This document shows positions 34,466 through 43,384 of a stretch of DNA of 52,467 nucleotides, one piece after another (position 1 is the stretch's first letter; the number at the start of each line of letters is the position of its first letter). The notes beneath the pieces are model-generated. The model ran no database searches. It was given only the letters and a program-made list of their open reading frames with translations, and was not told the DNA's origin. A program made the translations under genes and the position numbers. Source of the stretch: Lachnospiraceae bacterium (GTDB lineage: Bacteria; Bacillota; Clostridia; Lachnospirales; Lachnospiraceae); contig JAILQK010000147.1 of the NCBI GenBank assembly GCA_024699045.1, positions 1 through 52,467 on the forward strand, given 5' to 3'.

Positions 34466-35686
34466 CTAGATTACCTTCCTGTTCACAGTCTGACCGTTTT
34501 GTTTTTTCTGTTCTCTTATATTGTATACGAAAGCGAGAACTTCCGCCACTGCCTGATAAAGCTCGGGAGGAATGCTGGCTCCGAGCTCTACGTTGTGGTA
34601 GATCATCCTGGCCAGCGGTTTGTTTTCGACTATCTCTACTCCGGCATCATTTGCCGCTTCCTTTATCTTCTGCGCCAGGAAATCCTGACCTTTTGCAACG
34701 ACGAAAGGCGCATCGGAAATCTCGGTGTCATATTTCAGGACTACGGCATAATGGGTAGGGTTCGTTATTACGACGTCCGCTTCCGGGACCGCCTGCATCA
34801 TTCTCCGTCTGGAAGCCTCCATCATCTTCTGCTTGATCTTGCCTTTGATCTGAGGATCTCCTTCGGAATTCTTGTATTCGTCTTTGACTTCCTGCTTGGT
34901 CATCATCATATCCTTATGGAATTTCCTCCGGCGATAGATAAGATCGAGGAGTGAGACAAGCAGATAGATCACGCTTATCCTTATACCCAGATCGATGACG
35001 ATACGGCATACCTGTCCGACTCCGGTGTTCAGCTGCATGTCATAAAACAGACTTATTAGCCCGCCCATGCCCTGGATATAATTCCAGACCACTCCGAAAA
35101 TGACGACGAGCTTTGCGATCGCAAGTCCGAGGTCTACAAGCTTCTGCTTGGAAAAAAGCCTCTTTATCCCGCTGGCAGGACTTAGCTTGCTGAATTTAGG
35201 CTGCAGGGGCTTGGCAGTGACCATCCATTTGATCTGAAGCTTATTCGAAAGGAAACCCAGAAAAAAAGCTATCCCAAAGATCGGAAGCAGGATGATCAGC
35301 ATCCGGAGCAGAGCGATCCGGAGGATGTCGGCAAATTCCTTGGATGAGATCTGTCCGTTTATAAGTACGGTAAAATCCGGGATCACACCGTAAACATACC
35401 TGAAAATCGCCAGAAAATTGTCGCCGATGCTCTGTCCGACAAATCTCAGTGTAAGGAACAGCCCGATAAGTGAGATGGCATTACAAAGCTCCTGGCTCTT
35501 TGCGACCTGACCGTCCTTTCTGGCATCGTTCAGCTTTTTTGAGGTAGGCTCTTCGGTCTTCTCTCCGCCCGGACCGTCATCGGCAAAAAACTGCAGATCG
35601 AGCTTTATCAAAGACCCGGGTTCAATGAGACTGCAGGATCTTTTATCAGATTCATTGTAAAAATTGTTGAATACGGAACTTATCAC
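34466..35686 (-). CDS. flhB: Flagellar export specificity switch protein
   Basis: The 406-residue protein has four TM helices (about 85-270) and a cytoplasmic C-terminal domain with the autocleavage motif NPTH starting at N309 ('ITNPTHYAVVLKYD'). The N-terminal tail before 'LDLQFFADDGPGGEKTEEPT' is about 30 residues longer than in enterics, as is common in Clostridia. The start is GTG overlapping the fliR stop; a shorter start at an internal TTG before IKLDLQFF cannot be excluded. It switches export from hook to filament after FliK measurement. Confidence 0.95.
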   Translation of the reverse strand: MISSVFNNFYNESDKRSCSLIEPGSLIKLDLQFFADDGPGGEKTEEPTSKKLNDARKDGQVAKSQELCNAISLIGLFLTLRFVGQSIGDNFLAIFRYVYGVIPDFTVLINGQISSKEFADILRIALLRMLIILLPIFGIAFFLGFLSNKLQIKWMVTAKPLQPKFSKLSPASGIKRLFSKQKLVDLGLAIAKLVVIFGVVWNYIQGMGGLISLFYDMQLNTGVGQVCRIVIDLGIRISVIYLLVSLLDLIYRRRKFHKDMMMTKQEVKDEYKNSEGDPQIKGKIKQKMMEASRRRMMQAVPEADVVITNPTHYAVVLKYDTEISDAPFVVAKGQDFLAQKIKEAANDAGVEIVENKPLARMIYHNVELGASIPPELYQAVAEVLAFVYNIREQKKQNGQTVNRKVI

Positions 35687-36471
35687 TGCGCGTGCATGCC
35701 TCCCGCAAAATTCTCAAACATCACCTTCATCTCGGAAAAAATGAAATCCGAGATCGACGGCAGCATCCCTATGGTAAGGAAAAGCGCTCCCAGCCCCACA
35801 AGGATCTTGATCTGCATACCGACCGAAAACATATTCATCTGCGGCGCTATCTTCGCCATTATCCCAAGCACCGCGTTCAAAAGGAGCATTACGGCAAATA
35901 TGGGCATGAATATCCGGAAACCGATAACTACGTAATCCGTCATAAAGGCCGCCATAGCAACAAAAAGGTTGTCGACGTCAAATGCGATCCTGCCGGTCGG
36001 GATAAGATCATAGCTGTCGACGAAGGCCCTGAATATCCACTGATACATATCGGTGACGCATAAGATCAGAAGTATTGAATACTGATACAGCGTCCCGGTA
36101 AAACCGGTGTTTACCCTTGTGACCGGATCGAAAAAGCTCACCATCGAAAGACCGATATCCATATCCGACAAGGTTCCGACAAACTGCATGATGTACATGC
36201 ATAGATTTGTCGAAAAACCAAGGAGCACCCCGGCAATGGCCTCCTTCAGTACCAGCACCGCATATCCGATCACTGTTTCGTACTGCAGCACATAGTGAGG
36301 CACCACAAACCTGTAAAGGAGAAAGGCCACAAAAAGAGAAAAACCGACCTTCACCCTCCTGGGCACATTCTGCGTCGAAAAAAACGGAGCCGCAAAAACA
36401 AAGCACGATACTCTGGTAACGACCAGAAGATAAAATTCGAGGTCCTGGATCGAGAACGAATAATTGATCAT
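35683..36471 (-). CDS. fliR: Flagellar export gate protein FliR
   Basis: The 262-residue membrane protein has about six TM helices. It starts 'MINYSFSIQDLEFYLLVVTR' and carries the conserved 'FSTQNVPRRVKVGFSL' and 'KEAIAGVLLGFSTNL' blocks. It forms the export gate with FliP and FliQ. It starts 5 nt after fliQ and overlaps flhB by 4 nt. Confidence 0.95.
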   Translation of the reverse strand: MINYSFSIQDLEFYLLVVTRVSCFVFAAPFFSTQNVPRRVKVGFSLFVAFLLYRFVVPHYVLQYETVIGYAVLVLKEAIAGVLLGFSTNLCMYIMQFVGTLSDMDIGLSMVSFFDPVTRVNTGFTGTLYQYSILLILCVTDMYQWIFRAFVDSYDLIPTGRIAFDVDNLFVAMAAFMTDYVVIGFRIFMPIFAVMLLLNAVLGIMAKIAPQMNMFSVGMQIKILVGLGALFLTIGMLPSISDFIFSEMKVMFENFAGGMHAQ

Positions 36472-36476
36472 CTACA

Positions 36477-36746
36477 CTACTTGACGTAAATGGTAAAATC
36501 GCTCCAGAGCCTGACCATAAGCCCTGTCATATTGTCGAGCATCCAGTGTCCGAGCAGCATGATACCGGCAAATATCGCCAAAATCTTAGGCACAAAAGTA
36601 AGTGTCTGCTCCTGTATGCTCGTAACGGTCTGAAAGATCGAGACCGCAAGTCCCACAACAAGGGATATGAGCAAAAGCGGAGCCGCCGTTATTATTATGA
36701 TATACAGTGTTTCTCTGGTTATCTGGGTTACCGCCGAAACATCCAT
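36477..36746 (-). CDS. fliQ: Flagellar export gate protein FliQ
   Basis: The 89-residue protein has two TM helices (about 15-38 and 52-75) and the family blocks 'APLLLISLVVGLAVSIFQ' and 'TSIQEQTLTFVPKI'. Length is standard. GGAGAG precedes the ATG. It lies 45 bp after fliP. Confidence 0.96.
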   Translation of the reverse strand: MDVSAVTQITRETLYIIIITAAPLLLISLVVGLAVSIFQTVTSIQEQTLTFVPKILAIFAGIMLLGHWMLDNMTGLMVRLWSDFTIYVK

Positions 36747-36791
36747 CGTCTTACTCCTCTCCTGTTTAGTGATGAACCCCGGAAAGAGCCA

Positions 36792-37727
36792 TCAGTAAAA
36801 AGTCTTAACCAATGAGCCTATGACCAGGTTCCACCCGTCAGCCAGCACAAAAAGCAGTATCTTGAAAGGCATGGAGACCGTTGTCGGAGGCAGCATCATC
36901 ATACCCATGCTCATGAGGGTGGAGGCTACCACCATGTCTATCACGATAAAAGGAATATATATCAAAAATCCTATGATAAAAGCCGTCCTTAATTCCGAGA
37001 TAAGAAAGGCGGGAATAAGAACGGCATTGGGAATGTCGTCTATACCCTCTACATCTTCGATCTCTGCGATATCAAGAAACAGCCTGACATCACGCATCTG
37101 GGTCTGGCCGTACATAAATTCACGCAACGGGGCCATTGCGGTCTCCATGAATTCCTCCTGGGTCATCTCACCTGCCTCAAAAGGCTGAACCGCATTGACA
37201 TTGATCTCGTTTATAGTGGGCTGCATTATGAAAAAAGTCAGAAATAACGTCAACCCCATCAGAACCTGGTTGGGAGGAGCTGTCTGCGTACCGACAGCCG
37301 CCCTCACGAAATGAAGCACCACCATGATCCTGGTGAATGAGGTCAACATTATAAGAAGGAGCGGAGCCATCGCAACGAGTGTGAGGATGATAAGGATCCT
37401 CAACGCCCCGCTCAGGTTTCCGTTTCCGTCATTATATGTGATGTTCAGATTATTGCCGACATTGAGTTCACGAAGATCGCTCCGGTCATCGGATGCTCCC
37501 GGCTCGTCTATGACAGTAGGCGCATCATAACCTTCTCTGAGCATTCCGATATTATCGTAAGTGCTCGATCTCTCTCCCGGTGTCTCCTCCAGAGTCTGGG
37601 TTGAAGCACCGCCTATATCCCTATTTGTAGCAATGTCGTTATTGGCATAAGCAACTACGGGAAAGGCGCAAGTGAACACAATAAGCAACAGCAGGAGCAC
37701 TACTCTCCCCAGCTTTTGTATCCTCAT
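36792..37727 (-). CDS. fliP: Flagellar export gate protein FliP
   Basis: The 311-residue protein has a signal peptide (1-29), a longer than usual extracytoplasmic region (30-105) and the conserved core of TM helices starting 'LIILTLVAMAPLLLIMLTSFTRI' in part. Signature blocks are 'RAAVGTQTAPPNQVLMGLTLFLT' (partial) and 'ADGWNLVIGSLVKTF'. The roughly 75-residue N-terminal extension is longer than in enteric FliP. It overlaps fliO by 4 nt. Confidence 0.96.
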   Translation of the reverse strand: MRIQKLGRVVLLLLLIVFTCAFPVVAYANNDIATNRDIGGASTQTLEETPGERSSTYDNIGMLREGYDAPTVIDEPGASDDRSDLRELNVGNNLNITYNDGNGNLSGALRILIILTLVAMAPLLLIMLTSFTRIMVVLHFVRAAVGTQTAPPNQVLMGLTLFLTFFIMQPTINEINVNAVQPFEAGEMTQEEFMETAMAPLREFMYGQTQMRDVRLFLDIAEIEDVEGIDDIPNAVLIPAFLISELRTAFIIGFLIYIPFIVIDMVVASTLMSMGMMMLPPTTVSMPFKILLFVLADGWNLVIGSLVKTFY

Positions 37728-38071
37728 TTTTTTCCTATTCTGGCCTTGGCCTTCTCCATAAGCTCCTTAAAATCATAGCCTGGAGCATTTCCCGTCTGCC
37801 GCTTCACTATGGTATCTTCGGGGATCTCACAAAGGAAAGTGATCTCGTCCTTACCGATACCGACCGCAATATATTTTGAAGCGGTACGTACGATCGCTAT
37901 GTATTTTGAAGGGGCCACCTTAGCAGTATCAATTATCTCTATGTTGCCGGATGTCATTTTTTCCTTGGCATATCCCCCCACAAACCTGGTGGTAAGATAT
38001 GTCACAAGGAGAACAAAAGCAAATAGAGCAAGGACAGTAACAAGCTGAATAAAGCCGTTAGCGTCCGGCAT
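37724..38071 (-). CDS. fliO: Flagellar biosynthesis protein FliO
   Basis: The 115-residue protein has one N-terminal TM helix (about 10-28) and a small cytoplasmic domain with 'IEIIDTAKVAPSKYIAIVRT', typical of FliO/FliZ, which assists FliP assembly. Its ATG overlaps the cheY stop (TAATG) and its end overlaps fliP by 4 nt. Confidence 0.88.
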   Translation of the reverse strand: MPDANGFIQLVTVLALFAFVLLVTYLTTRFVGGYAKEKMTSGNIEIIDTAKVAPSKYIAIVRTASKYIAVGIGKDEITFLCEIPEDTIVKRQTGNAPGYDFKELMEKAKARIGKK

Positions 38072-38433
38072 TAACCCACTACTTTCTTTACGGCCTCCAA
38101 GACTCTTTCCGCCTGGAAAGGCTTAACGATAAAGTCTTTTGCCCCGGCCTGGATCGCCTCGATAACCATTGCCTGCTGGCCCATAGCCGAGCACATGATG
38201 ACCAATGCTGCGGGGTCAGCCCCCTTTATCGCCTTGAGTGCCTGGATACCGTCCATCTCCGGCATCGTGATATCCATCAGCACAAGATCGGGCTTAAGCT
38301 CGTTATACCGTTCTACGGCCTTCGCACCGTTCTCTGCCTCTCCGGCGACATTGTAGCCATTCTTTGAGAGGATGTCCTTGATCATCATCCTCATGAACGC
38401 TGCATCATCACAGATCAGAATGTTCTTTGCCAT
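38071..38433 (-). CDS. cheY: Chemotaxis response regulator
   Basis: A single receiver domain of 120 residues. The acidic pair D9/D10 is in 'ICDDAAFMR', the phosphoacceptor is D54 in 'VLMDITMPEMDG', a serine is in 'MCSAMG' and the lysine is in 'FIVKPF'. AAGGAG lies 12 nt before the ATG. Its place after fliY and before fliO is standard in Firmicutes. CheA is its kinase; FliY and CheC are its phosphatases. Confidence 0.96.
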   Translation of the reverse strand: MAKNILICDDAAFMRMMIKDILSKNGYNVAGEAENGAKAVERYNELKPDLVLMDITMPEMDGIQALKAIKGADPAALVIMCSAMGQQAMVIEAIQAGAKDFIVKPFQAERVLEAVKKVVG

Positions 38434-38448
38434 AACTTTGTAAACTCC

Positions 38449-39702
38449 TTATTTAATAATTTCAGTTACCCTTACTCCAAAACTCTCGTCTATAACAACG
38501 ACTTCGCCTTTTGCGACGTTCTTGCCGTTAACGAGTACATCTATAGGTTCCCCCGCAATCTTGTCAAGTTCGATGATAGTACCCGGGGAGAAATCAAGTA
38601 TATCATTTATTGACTTTCTTGTCCTGCCAAGCTCGACGGTTACCTCGAGAGGAACGTCTTTTATAAGATCTATATTCTCCTGCGGTTGCATCGGATTGAT
38701 GTCGTTGGAGAATGTAGTAAACTGCGCCTGTTGGACATTAACGGGAGCTCCGGCCGGCTGTCCGTATCCCATAGGCGGAGCGCCATAGCCCATTTGCGGA
38801 ACACCATACCCCATCTGCGGCGGTGCCTGTCCCGGGTAGCCCATCTGTTGTGGCGGAGGGGCCGCGGCAGCCATTCCCGGATCCGCCATTGGCGGGGGTG
38901 CCTGTTGTGGCGGAGGAGCCGCCGCGGGTTCCGGCGCCGCCGGTTCGGGTTCCGATGGCGGTGTCACCTCCTGGCTTCCTATGAAGTGATCATACAGCTC
39001 CTTGGCAAAACTTACCGGATACAACTGCATTATAGTCGAGTCGACCAGATCACCTATCTGCATCCTGAATGAGATCTTAACGAATCTCCCCATCAGGAAT
39101 TCCGCATAATCTCCGGGGTTACCCTCCGTAAGATCGACAAGCGATGCCTCCGGGGGTGAAATGTCTATCATCCGGCCAAGCATTGATGATAACGAAGTAG
39201 CCGAAGATCCCATCATCTGGTTCATAGCTTCAGAGATCGCGGATAAATGCAGATCACTGAGTTCTCCTTCGGCGCCTGTGCCGTCTCCGCCCATCATAAG
39301 ATCCGTGATGATCTTGACGTCGTCCTCTTTTAGGATGAGCATGTTGTACCCGTCAAGTCCGACCTTATAATGGATCTGTATGAATACACACGGTTTCTCG
39401 TAGTTTTCTACGATATCGCTCCAGGTCGACATCGTAACTTCGGGAGTAGTTATATCGACCTTCCGGTTTACAAGAGAATAAAGCGTGGTGGCCGATGTAC
39501 CCATACTGATATTGGCTACTTCACCGATCGCGTCCTTTTCAAATTCGGTAAGCTCTTCTTCGCCACCCGCAGCGGCTCCGGCTCCGTCTGCGGCAGCAGG
39601 TGCCGTATCGGCTGCTCCTGAGGAGGCATCGGCTCCATCACCGTCTGCGGCCATCCCGGAAAGCAGGGCATTAATTTCATCCTGCGACAGCATTCCGTCC
39701 AT
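38449..39702 (-). CDS. fliY: Flagellar motor switch phosphatase FliY
   Basis: The 417-residue protein has an N-terminal CheY-P-binding peptide 'MLSQDEINALLSGM'. A CheC-like domain with two intact phosphatase motifs follows ('DAIGEVAN' near residue 57 and 'SAISEAMN' near residue 155). Then come a Pro/Gln/Met/Gly/Tyr-rich linker (about 255-330) with QMGYG-type repeats, and a C-terminal FliN/SpoA domain (about 340-417). It replaces FliN in the C-ring and dephosphorylates CheY-P. The linker is unusually long and repetitive. Confidence 0.96.
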   Translation of the reverse strand: MDGMLSQDEINALLSGMAADGDGADASSGAADTAPAAADGAGAAAGGEEELTEFEKDAIGEVANISMGTSATTLYSLVNRKVDITTPEVTMSTWSDIVENYEKPCVFIQIHYKVGLDGYNMLILKEDDVKIITDLMMGGDGTGAEGELSDLHLSAISEAMNQMMGSSATSLSSMLGRMIDISPPEASLVDLTEGNPGDYAEFLMGRFVKISFRMQIGDLVDSTIMQLYPVSFAKELYDHFIGSQEVTPPSEPEPAAPEPAAAPPPQQAPPPMADPGMAAAAPPPQQMGYPGQAPPQMGYGVPQMGYGAPPMGYGQPAGAPVNVQQAQFTTFSNDINPMQPQENIDLIKDVPLEVTVELGRTRKSINDILDFSPGTIIELDKIAGEPIDVLVNGKNVAKGEVVVIDESFGVRVTEIIK

Positions 39703-39706
39703 GCGC

Positions 39707-40690
39707 CTATTCCTCCTCCTCTCTTATTATCTCTGTTACCCTTACCGCGTACGATTTTTTGGTCGCGCCGGGCAGGGCTTTGAATTTCCTGATATTTCCC
39801 ACAAATATATCCATCTCTTCATCCACTTTGGATGACAGTCTTATAACATCTCCTATCTGCAGGTTTACGAAGTCGGTGACCGTTATGGAGCTTTCCCCGA
39901 GCTTTGCGATGATAGGCACGCTAACGTGCTGTATCATATCCTGCATATGTTCCGTATAGTCCTCATCCGAAGCATCCTGCATCGTGGAGAACCAGAACTT
40001 CGTATTCAGTTTGTCCATGATAGACTCAAGCGTGAAATAAGGCAAACACACATTCATGAGTCCTTCCACATCGCCGATCCTTATATTCAGCGTAACTATG
40101 GCGATCATTTCGGTAGGCGCTATGATCTGCGCAAACTGCGGATTTGTCTCGACCCTTTCGAGGATCGGGTTAAGATCCAGCACGTTTTTCCAGGGTTCCC
40201 TCAAAAGAGAAATGCAGACCGCCATCATTTTTTCCACAAGAGACATCTCAATTTCGGAAAATTCTCTGCTCTTTTCGAGAGTCTCTCCCTGACCGCCCAG
40301 CAGACGATCGACCATCGCAAACCCAAGATTGGAGCCAAGCTCTATCATGATGCTTCCGCTTAAGGGCTGGAAGCTTACTATCCCAAGTATTACCGGGTTT
40401 GCCAGTGAATTCGTGAATTCCGAAAAGGTCAGCGCTTCGGAGTTAACAACACTTACCTGGCAGGCTTTTCGCAAATACACCGGCAGATTTGTCGATACCA
40501 GTCTGCCATAGTGTTCAAATATGATCTCCAGGGTCCTGAGATGCTCTTTTGAGAACTTGGCAGGACGCTTAAAATCGTATTCCTTGACCGATTTGCCGGC
40601 ATCTTCCTTGATCTCATCGGCGTCGATCTCGCCGGTGCTCAGTGCCTTTAAGAGATCGTCTATTTCATTTTGGGACAGGACATCTCCCAT
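39707..40690 (-). CDS. fliM: Flagellar motor switch protein FliM
   Basis: The 327-residue C-ring protein starts with the CheY-binding motif 'LSQNEIDDLLKAL'. It has the middle CheC-like domain ('FSEIEMSLVEKMMA') and a C-terminal SpoA domain (about 250-327). Length is normal. It follows fliL by 24 bp and precedes fliY by 4 bp. Confidence 0.96.
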   Translation of the reverse strand: MGDVLSQNEIDDLLKALSTGEIDADEIKEDAGKSVKEYDFKRPAKFSKEHLRTLEIIFEHYGRLVSTNLPVYLRKACQVSVVNSEALTFSEFTNSLANPVILGIVSFQPLSGSIMIELGSNLGFAMVDRLLGGQGETLEKSREFSEIEMSLVEKMMAVCISLLREPWKNVLDLNPILERVETNPQFAQIIAPTEMIAIVTLNIRIGDVEGLMNVCLPYFTLESIMDKLNTKFWFSTMQDASDEDYTEHMQDMIQHVSVPIIAKLGESSITVTDFVNLQIGDVIRLSSKVDEEMDIFVGNIRKFKALPGATKKSYAVRVTEIIREEEE

Positions 40691-40714
40691 ATTCCTTCTG
40701 CCCCTTTCAAATAA

Positions 40715-41248
40715 TCACTGTACTATATATCCGCTCAGAGCAACCTGATATATGAAATCAGAACCGAAGGTCTCCTGAAGCTTTTCAAGACATGCATCCT
40801 GAACACCCGCCTGTCCGAGTGCCTGCACATCTTCATATGTATACTGACCAATGGTCTCTGAGAGCGCGTTCAATATTAATGACTGCCTGCTTTCAAGGAT
40901 ATCTGCGCCATATGTCTCATAGTCCGGATGGGTGGTATCCATAAGGATCGCCACAGTGCAGATCAGGAAATGGTCTTCCCCGTCATCACCTTTTTTGAGC
41001 TGGAATGTCTGCTGTTCATCTATCGTTGCGGTAGCCGTATCGGCAAGTGAGACATTTCTTCCGGATGAGCCCGCTTCGCCTTCGGGCGTCGTGCCGGCAG
41101 TATCGAGCTTTATCGCGGCGGCGACCTGATCAACAAGGGCGATCGTCTTTTTGTTTGCGGGGATCACCGTAAACATCATGATAGCGGTCATTGCTATATT
41201 AACAACAAGGAGCGCCAGTATAATGATACTTAACATATTCTTTTTCAC
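40715..41248 (-). CDS. fliL: Flagellar basal body-associated protein FliL
   Basis: The 177-residue protein has an N-terminal TM helix (about 5-27) and an extracytoplasmic FliL domain with 'TVDLMDT'-like and 'LNALSETIGQYTYEDV' blocks near the end. It associates with the stator. The start is GTG with GGAGATC 4 nt before it. It lies 12 bp after motB. Confidence 0.88.
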   Translation of the reverse strand: MKKNMLSIIILALLVVNIAMTAIMMFTVIPANKKTIALVDQVAAAIKLDTAGTTPEGEAGSSGRNVSLADTATATIDEQQTFQLKKGDDGEDHFLICTVAILMDTTHPDYETYGADILESRQSLILNALSETIGQYTYEDVQALGQAGVQDACLEKLQETFGSDFIYQVALSGYIVQ

Positions 41249-41260
41249 TTTGATCTCCTC

Positions 41261-42211
41261 TTACGACACATCGCTCAGACGATTATATATCCTTATCTCA
41301 ACCCTTCGGTTCAGCTGTCTGCCTTCAGGCGTACCATTATCGGCAATGGGAACATAGGCTCCGCGTCCCGCATGCTTTATCATTGCCGGATCAAGCTCCG
41401 CATTATCGCGGAAATACTCAAACACACTTAAAGCTCTGGCGTCCGAAAGTTCATCGTTGTTCTTGAACTGAGCGTTATTTATCGGAACATTGTCAGTATG
41501 TCCCTCTATCTCGATAGTTCCTCCCGCATAAGCTTCGAGGATCTTTGCAACCTTATCCAAAGTAACCCTAGCACTGTCTTTTATTGTAGCACTTCCGGAG
41601 TCAAATAACAATGAGCCGTTCATAGTGAGGCTGACATACTGACTCGTAAAGTCTATATCTATCTGTTTGGAGAGATCCTCCTCATTTACGGACTCCTCTA
41701 TCCTCTCCGCAAGCTCCTCTGATTCTTTTATCCCGGATTCCTCAAGCTGCTGTTTGGCCTCGGCATCCGTTATCTCTTTTGCGGATGAAGCATCCTGGCT
41801 TTCGGTGTTGTCCGATGCCTGTCCGGTTTCATCTCCGTCGGACAGATCCTCCTTGGAAAAATCCTTTGACTCAAAGGTTTCCTCACCCCTGCCTTCTTCG
41901 TTATAGTCTTTGTTATCGGAATTACCGGTCGTATTCTTTCCCATCGAAGTGACCATCTCCGAAATATTGGAAAGCTGCGAAACTCCGTTTCCTATGGCGT
42001 CTCCCTCTCCGACACTTTCTCCTCCGGGATCGAAAATGGAGAAAGCTTTGGACATTGATGCGGCTATCGCTTCAAATTTGTCCACATCGGTACTTGAGAA
42101 AGCATAAAGAAGCACGAAAAAGCAAAGCAGCAGATTCATAAGATCTGCAAAGGTTGATTGCCACGCCGGTGCGCCCTTCGGCGGATCTTCTGGGGGTGCC
42201 TGTCTTGCCAT
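41261..42211 (-). CDS. motB: Stator protein MotB
   Basis: The 316-residue protein has one TM helix near residues 20-40 with the proton-channel aspartate in 'STFADLMNLLLCFFVLLYAF'. An acidic, Ser-rich linker follows (about 70-175), then a C-terminal OmpA-like peptidoglycan-binding domain with 'IEGHTDNVPINNAQF' and 'NRRVEIRIY'. The linker is long for the family. The Asp suggests a proton-driven motor. It overlaps motA by 1 nt (TAATG). Confidence 0.95.
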   Translation of the reverse strand: MARQAPPEDPPKGAPAWQSTFADLMNLLLCFFVLLYAFSSTDVDKFEAIAASMSKAFSIFDPGGESVGEGDAIGNGVSQLSNISEMVTSMGKNTTGNSDNKDYNEEGRGEETFESKDFSKEDLSDGDETGQASDNTESQDASSAKEITDAEAKQQLEESGIKESEELAERIEESVNEEDLSKQIDIDFTSQYVSLTMNGSLLFDSGSATIKDSARVTLDKVAKILEAYAGGTIEIEGHTDNVPINNAQFKNNDELSDARALSVFEYFRDNAELDPAMIKHAGRGAYVPIADNGTPEGRQLNRRVEIRIYNRLSDVS

Positions 42212-43014
42212 TATTCGCCTCCGCCTCCGCCTCCGCCTTCATCGGCAGAGATCGCGGCTCTTTCGGCAGGCGAAATGAACGACTTGAGCTTCTCTTCTAT
42301 TACCCTGGGGTTCTCACCGGCCTGTATGGAAAGCAGCCCTTCCACCATTATCCCTTTAACCGACATCTCCTGCGCATTCTTCTTTTTTAGCTTGTTTGCC
42401 ACCGGAGCGCATATCCAGTTTGCCACGAGGGAACCGTAGAAAGTCGTAACAAGGGCAACAGCCATAGCGGGTCCCAACGCCGCCATATCCGAAAGGTTCT
42501 TAAGCATGTTGATAAGTCCGATAAGAGTACCGATCATTCCCCATGCCGGTCCCATGGAACCCATGTCTTCCCAGAATGAAGCGTTATCCTTGTGGCGGCT
42601 CTCGATACCGGTCATCTCGGTCTCCATGATAGCCCTTACAAGATCCGGATCGGTACCGTCAACGACCAGCATGATCCCTTTTTTCAGGAACTCATCCTCT
42701 ATATTGTTCGCGGCCTCCTCCAATGAAAGAAGGCCCTCTTTTCTGGCGACATTTGACAGATCTATGATCTGCTTGATCACGGAACCGGAGTCTGACTTCT
42801 CAAGATTGAGTATCTGCTTAAATGATTTAAGTCCTGAAAGGAATGAGGGGATGGTATTCATGGCCAGAATACACATCAACGTACCACCCAGGGTTATGAT
42901 GATGGAGTCTCTGTCTATGAAACTCTGGAGGGCTGACATGCCGTTGGAACCCACGATTCCATAAAAAACGAGAGCTATACAGCCGACAAGACCAATTATC
43001 GAACCTAAATCCAA
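42211..43014 (-). CDS. motA: Stator protein MotA
   Basis: The 267-residue protein has four TM helices (about 3-22, 32-50, 148-168 and 180-200) and a cytoplasmic loop. 'GMIGTLIGLINMLKNL' is the conserved TM3 segment. The C-terminus is a run of glycines ending GGGGGGE, which also supplies the GGAGG site for motB. The start is TTG with GAAGGTGA 6 nt upstream. Confidence 0.95.
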   Translation of the reverse strand: MDLGSIIGLVGCIALVFYGIVGSNGMSALQSFIDRDSIIITLGGTLMCILAMNTIPSFLSGLKSFKQILNLEKSDSGSVIKQIIDLSNVARKEGLLSLEEAANNIEDEFLKKGIMLVVDGTDPDLVRAIMETEMTGIESRHKDNASFWEDMGSMGPAWGMIGTLIGLINMLKNLSDMAALGPAMAVALVTTFYGSLVANWICAPVANKLKKKNAQEMSVKGIMVEGLLSIQAGENPRVIEEKLKSFISPAERAAISADEGGGGGGGE

Positions 43015-43092
43015 TTTACTTCACCTTCTGTAACAATTTTTAAACACAAAAAAATCAAACCCATAAAAACCGAACCCGCAAAACAATTCAGA

Positions 43093-43278
43093 TTAATCGT
43101 CCCGGCTCTGATTTTTCAAGTTTACTAGATTTCTGATTTCTTGTCTACTTTCCTTTACGATAAGCTTACGCCCCGTATTGAGGGTAATTACCGTATCCGG
43201 AGTAGTCTCAACGATCTCGATAAGATCGGAGTTTATCAGCACTTTATCGTCATTTAGCTTAGTCAGTTCCAAAAGCAT
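43093..43278 (-). CDS. flbD: FlbD/SwrD family flagellar protein
   Basis: The 61-residue protein matches the FlbD family: 'LELTKLNDDKVLINSDLIE' and 'VETTPDTVITLNTGRKLIVKE'. In Bacillus the homologue SwrD raises flagellar power by increasing stator abundance. It lies directly before motAB here. No ribosome binding site precedes the ATG, and the predicted transcription start falls on the ATG. Confidence 0.93.
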   Translation of the reverse strand: MLLELTKLNDDKVLINSDLIEIVETTPDTVITLNTGRKLIVKESRQEIRNLVNLKNQSRDD

Positions 43279-43284
43279 GCGTAT

Positions 43285-43314
43285 ATAATATCACATTCAT
43301 TTCTATTATTGCAA
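43285..43314 (-). promoter_or_regulatory. Promoter before flbD-motAB
   Basis: On the minus strand TTGCAA (43314-43309) is separated by 18 nt from TATTAT (43290-43285), which is preceded by TGA to give an extended -10. Only six nucleotides lie between the -10 and the ATG of flbD, so a start at +7 would give a leaderless mRNA. The promoter lies just after the hairpin at 43325-43361. Confidence 0.5.
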
Positions 43315-43324
43315 AATATATGAT

Positions 43325-43361
43325 AACAGAAAAAGTCCGGATGATACGGACTTTTTCTGTT
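43325..43361 (-). terminator. Hairpin terminator or attenuator after flgE
   Basis: Arms 43325-43339 and 43347-43361 are perfect 15-bp inverted repeats around a 7-nt loop. The inner G/C-rich part (GTCCG/CGGAC) is flanked by A5 and T5 runs, so it can act as a terminator in either direction. It begins 24 bp beyond the flgE stop codon. On the minus strand the T run is part of the stem and is followed by CTGTTATC, so termination may be incomplete. Confidence 0.7.
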
Positions 43362-43384
43362 AAACGGATCTGCTATATGGAATC

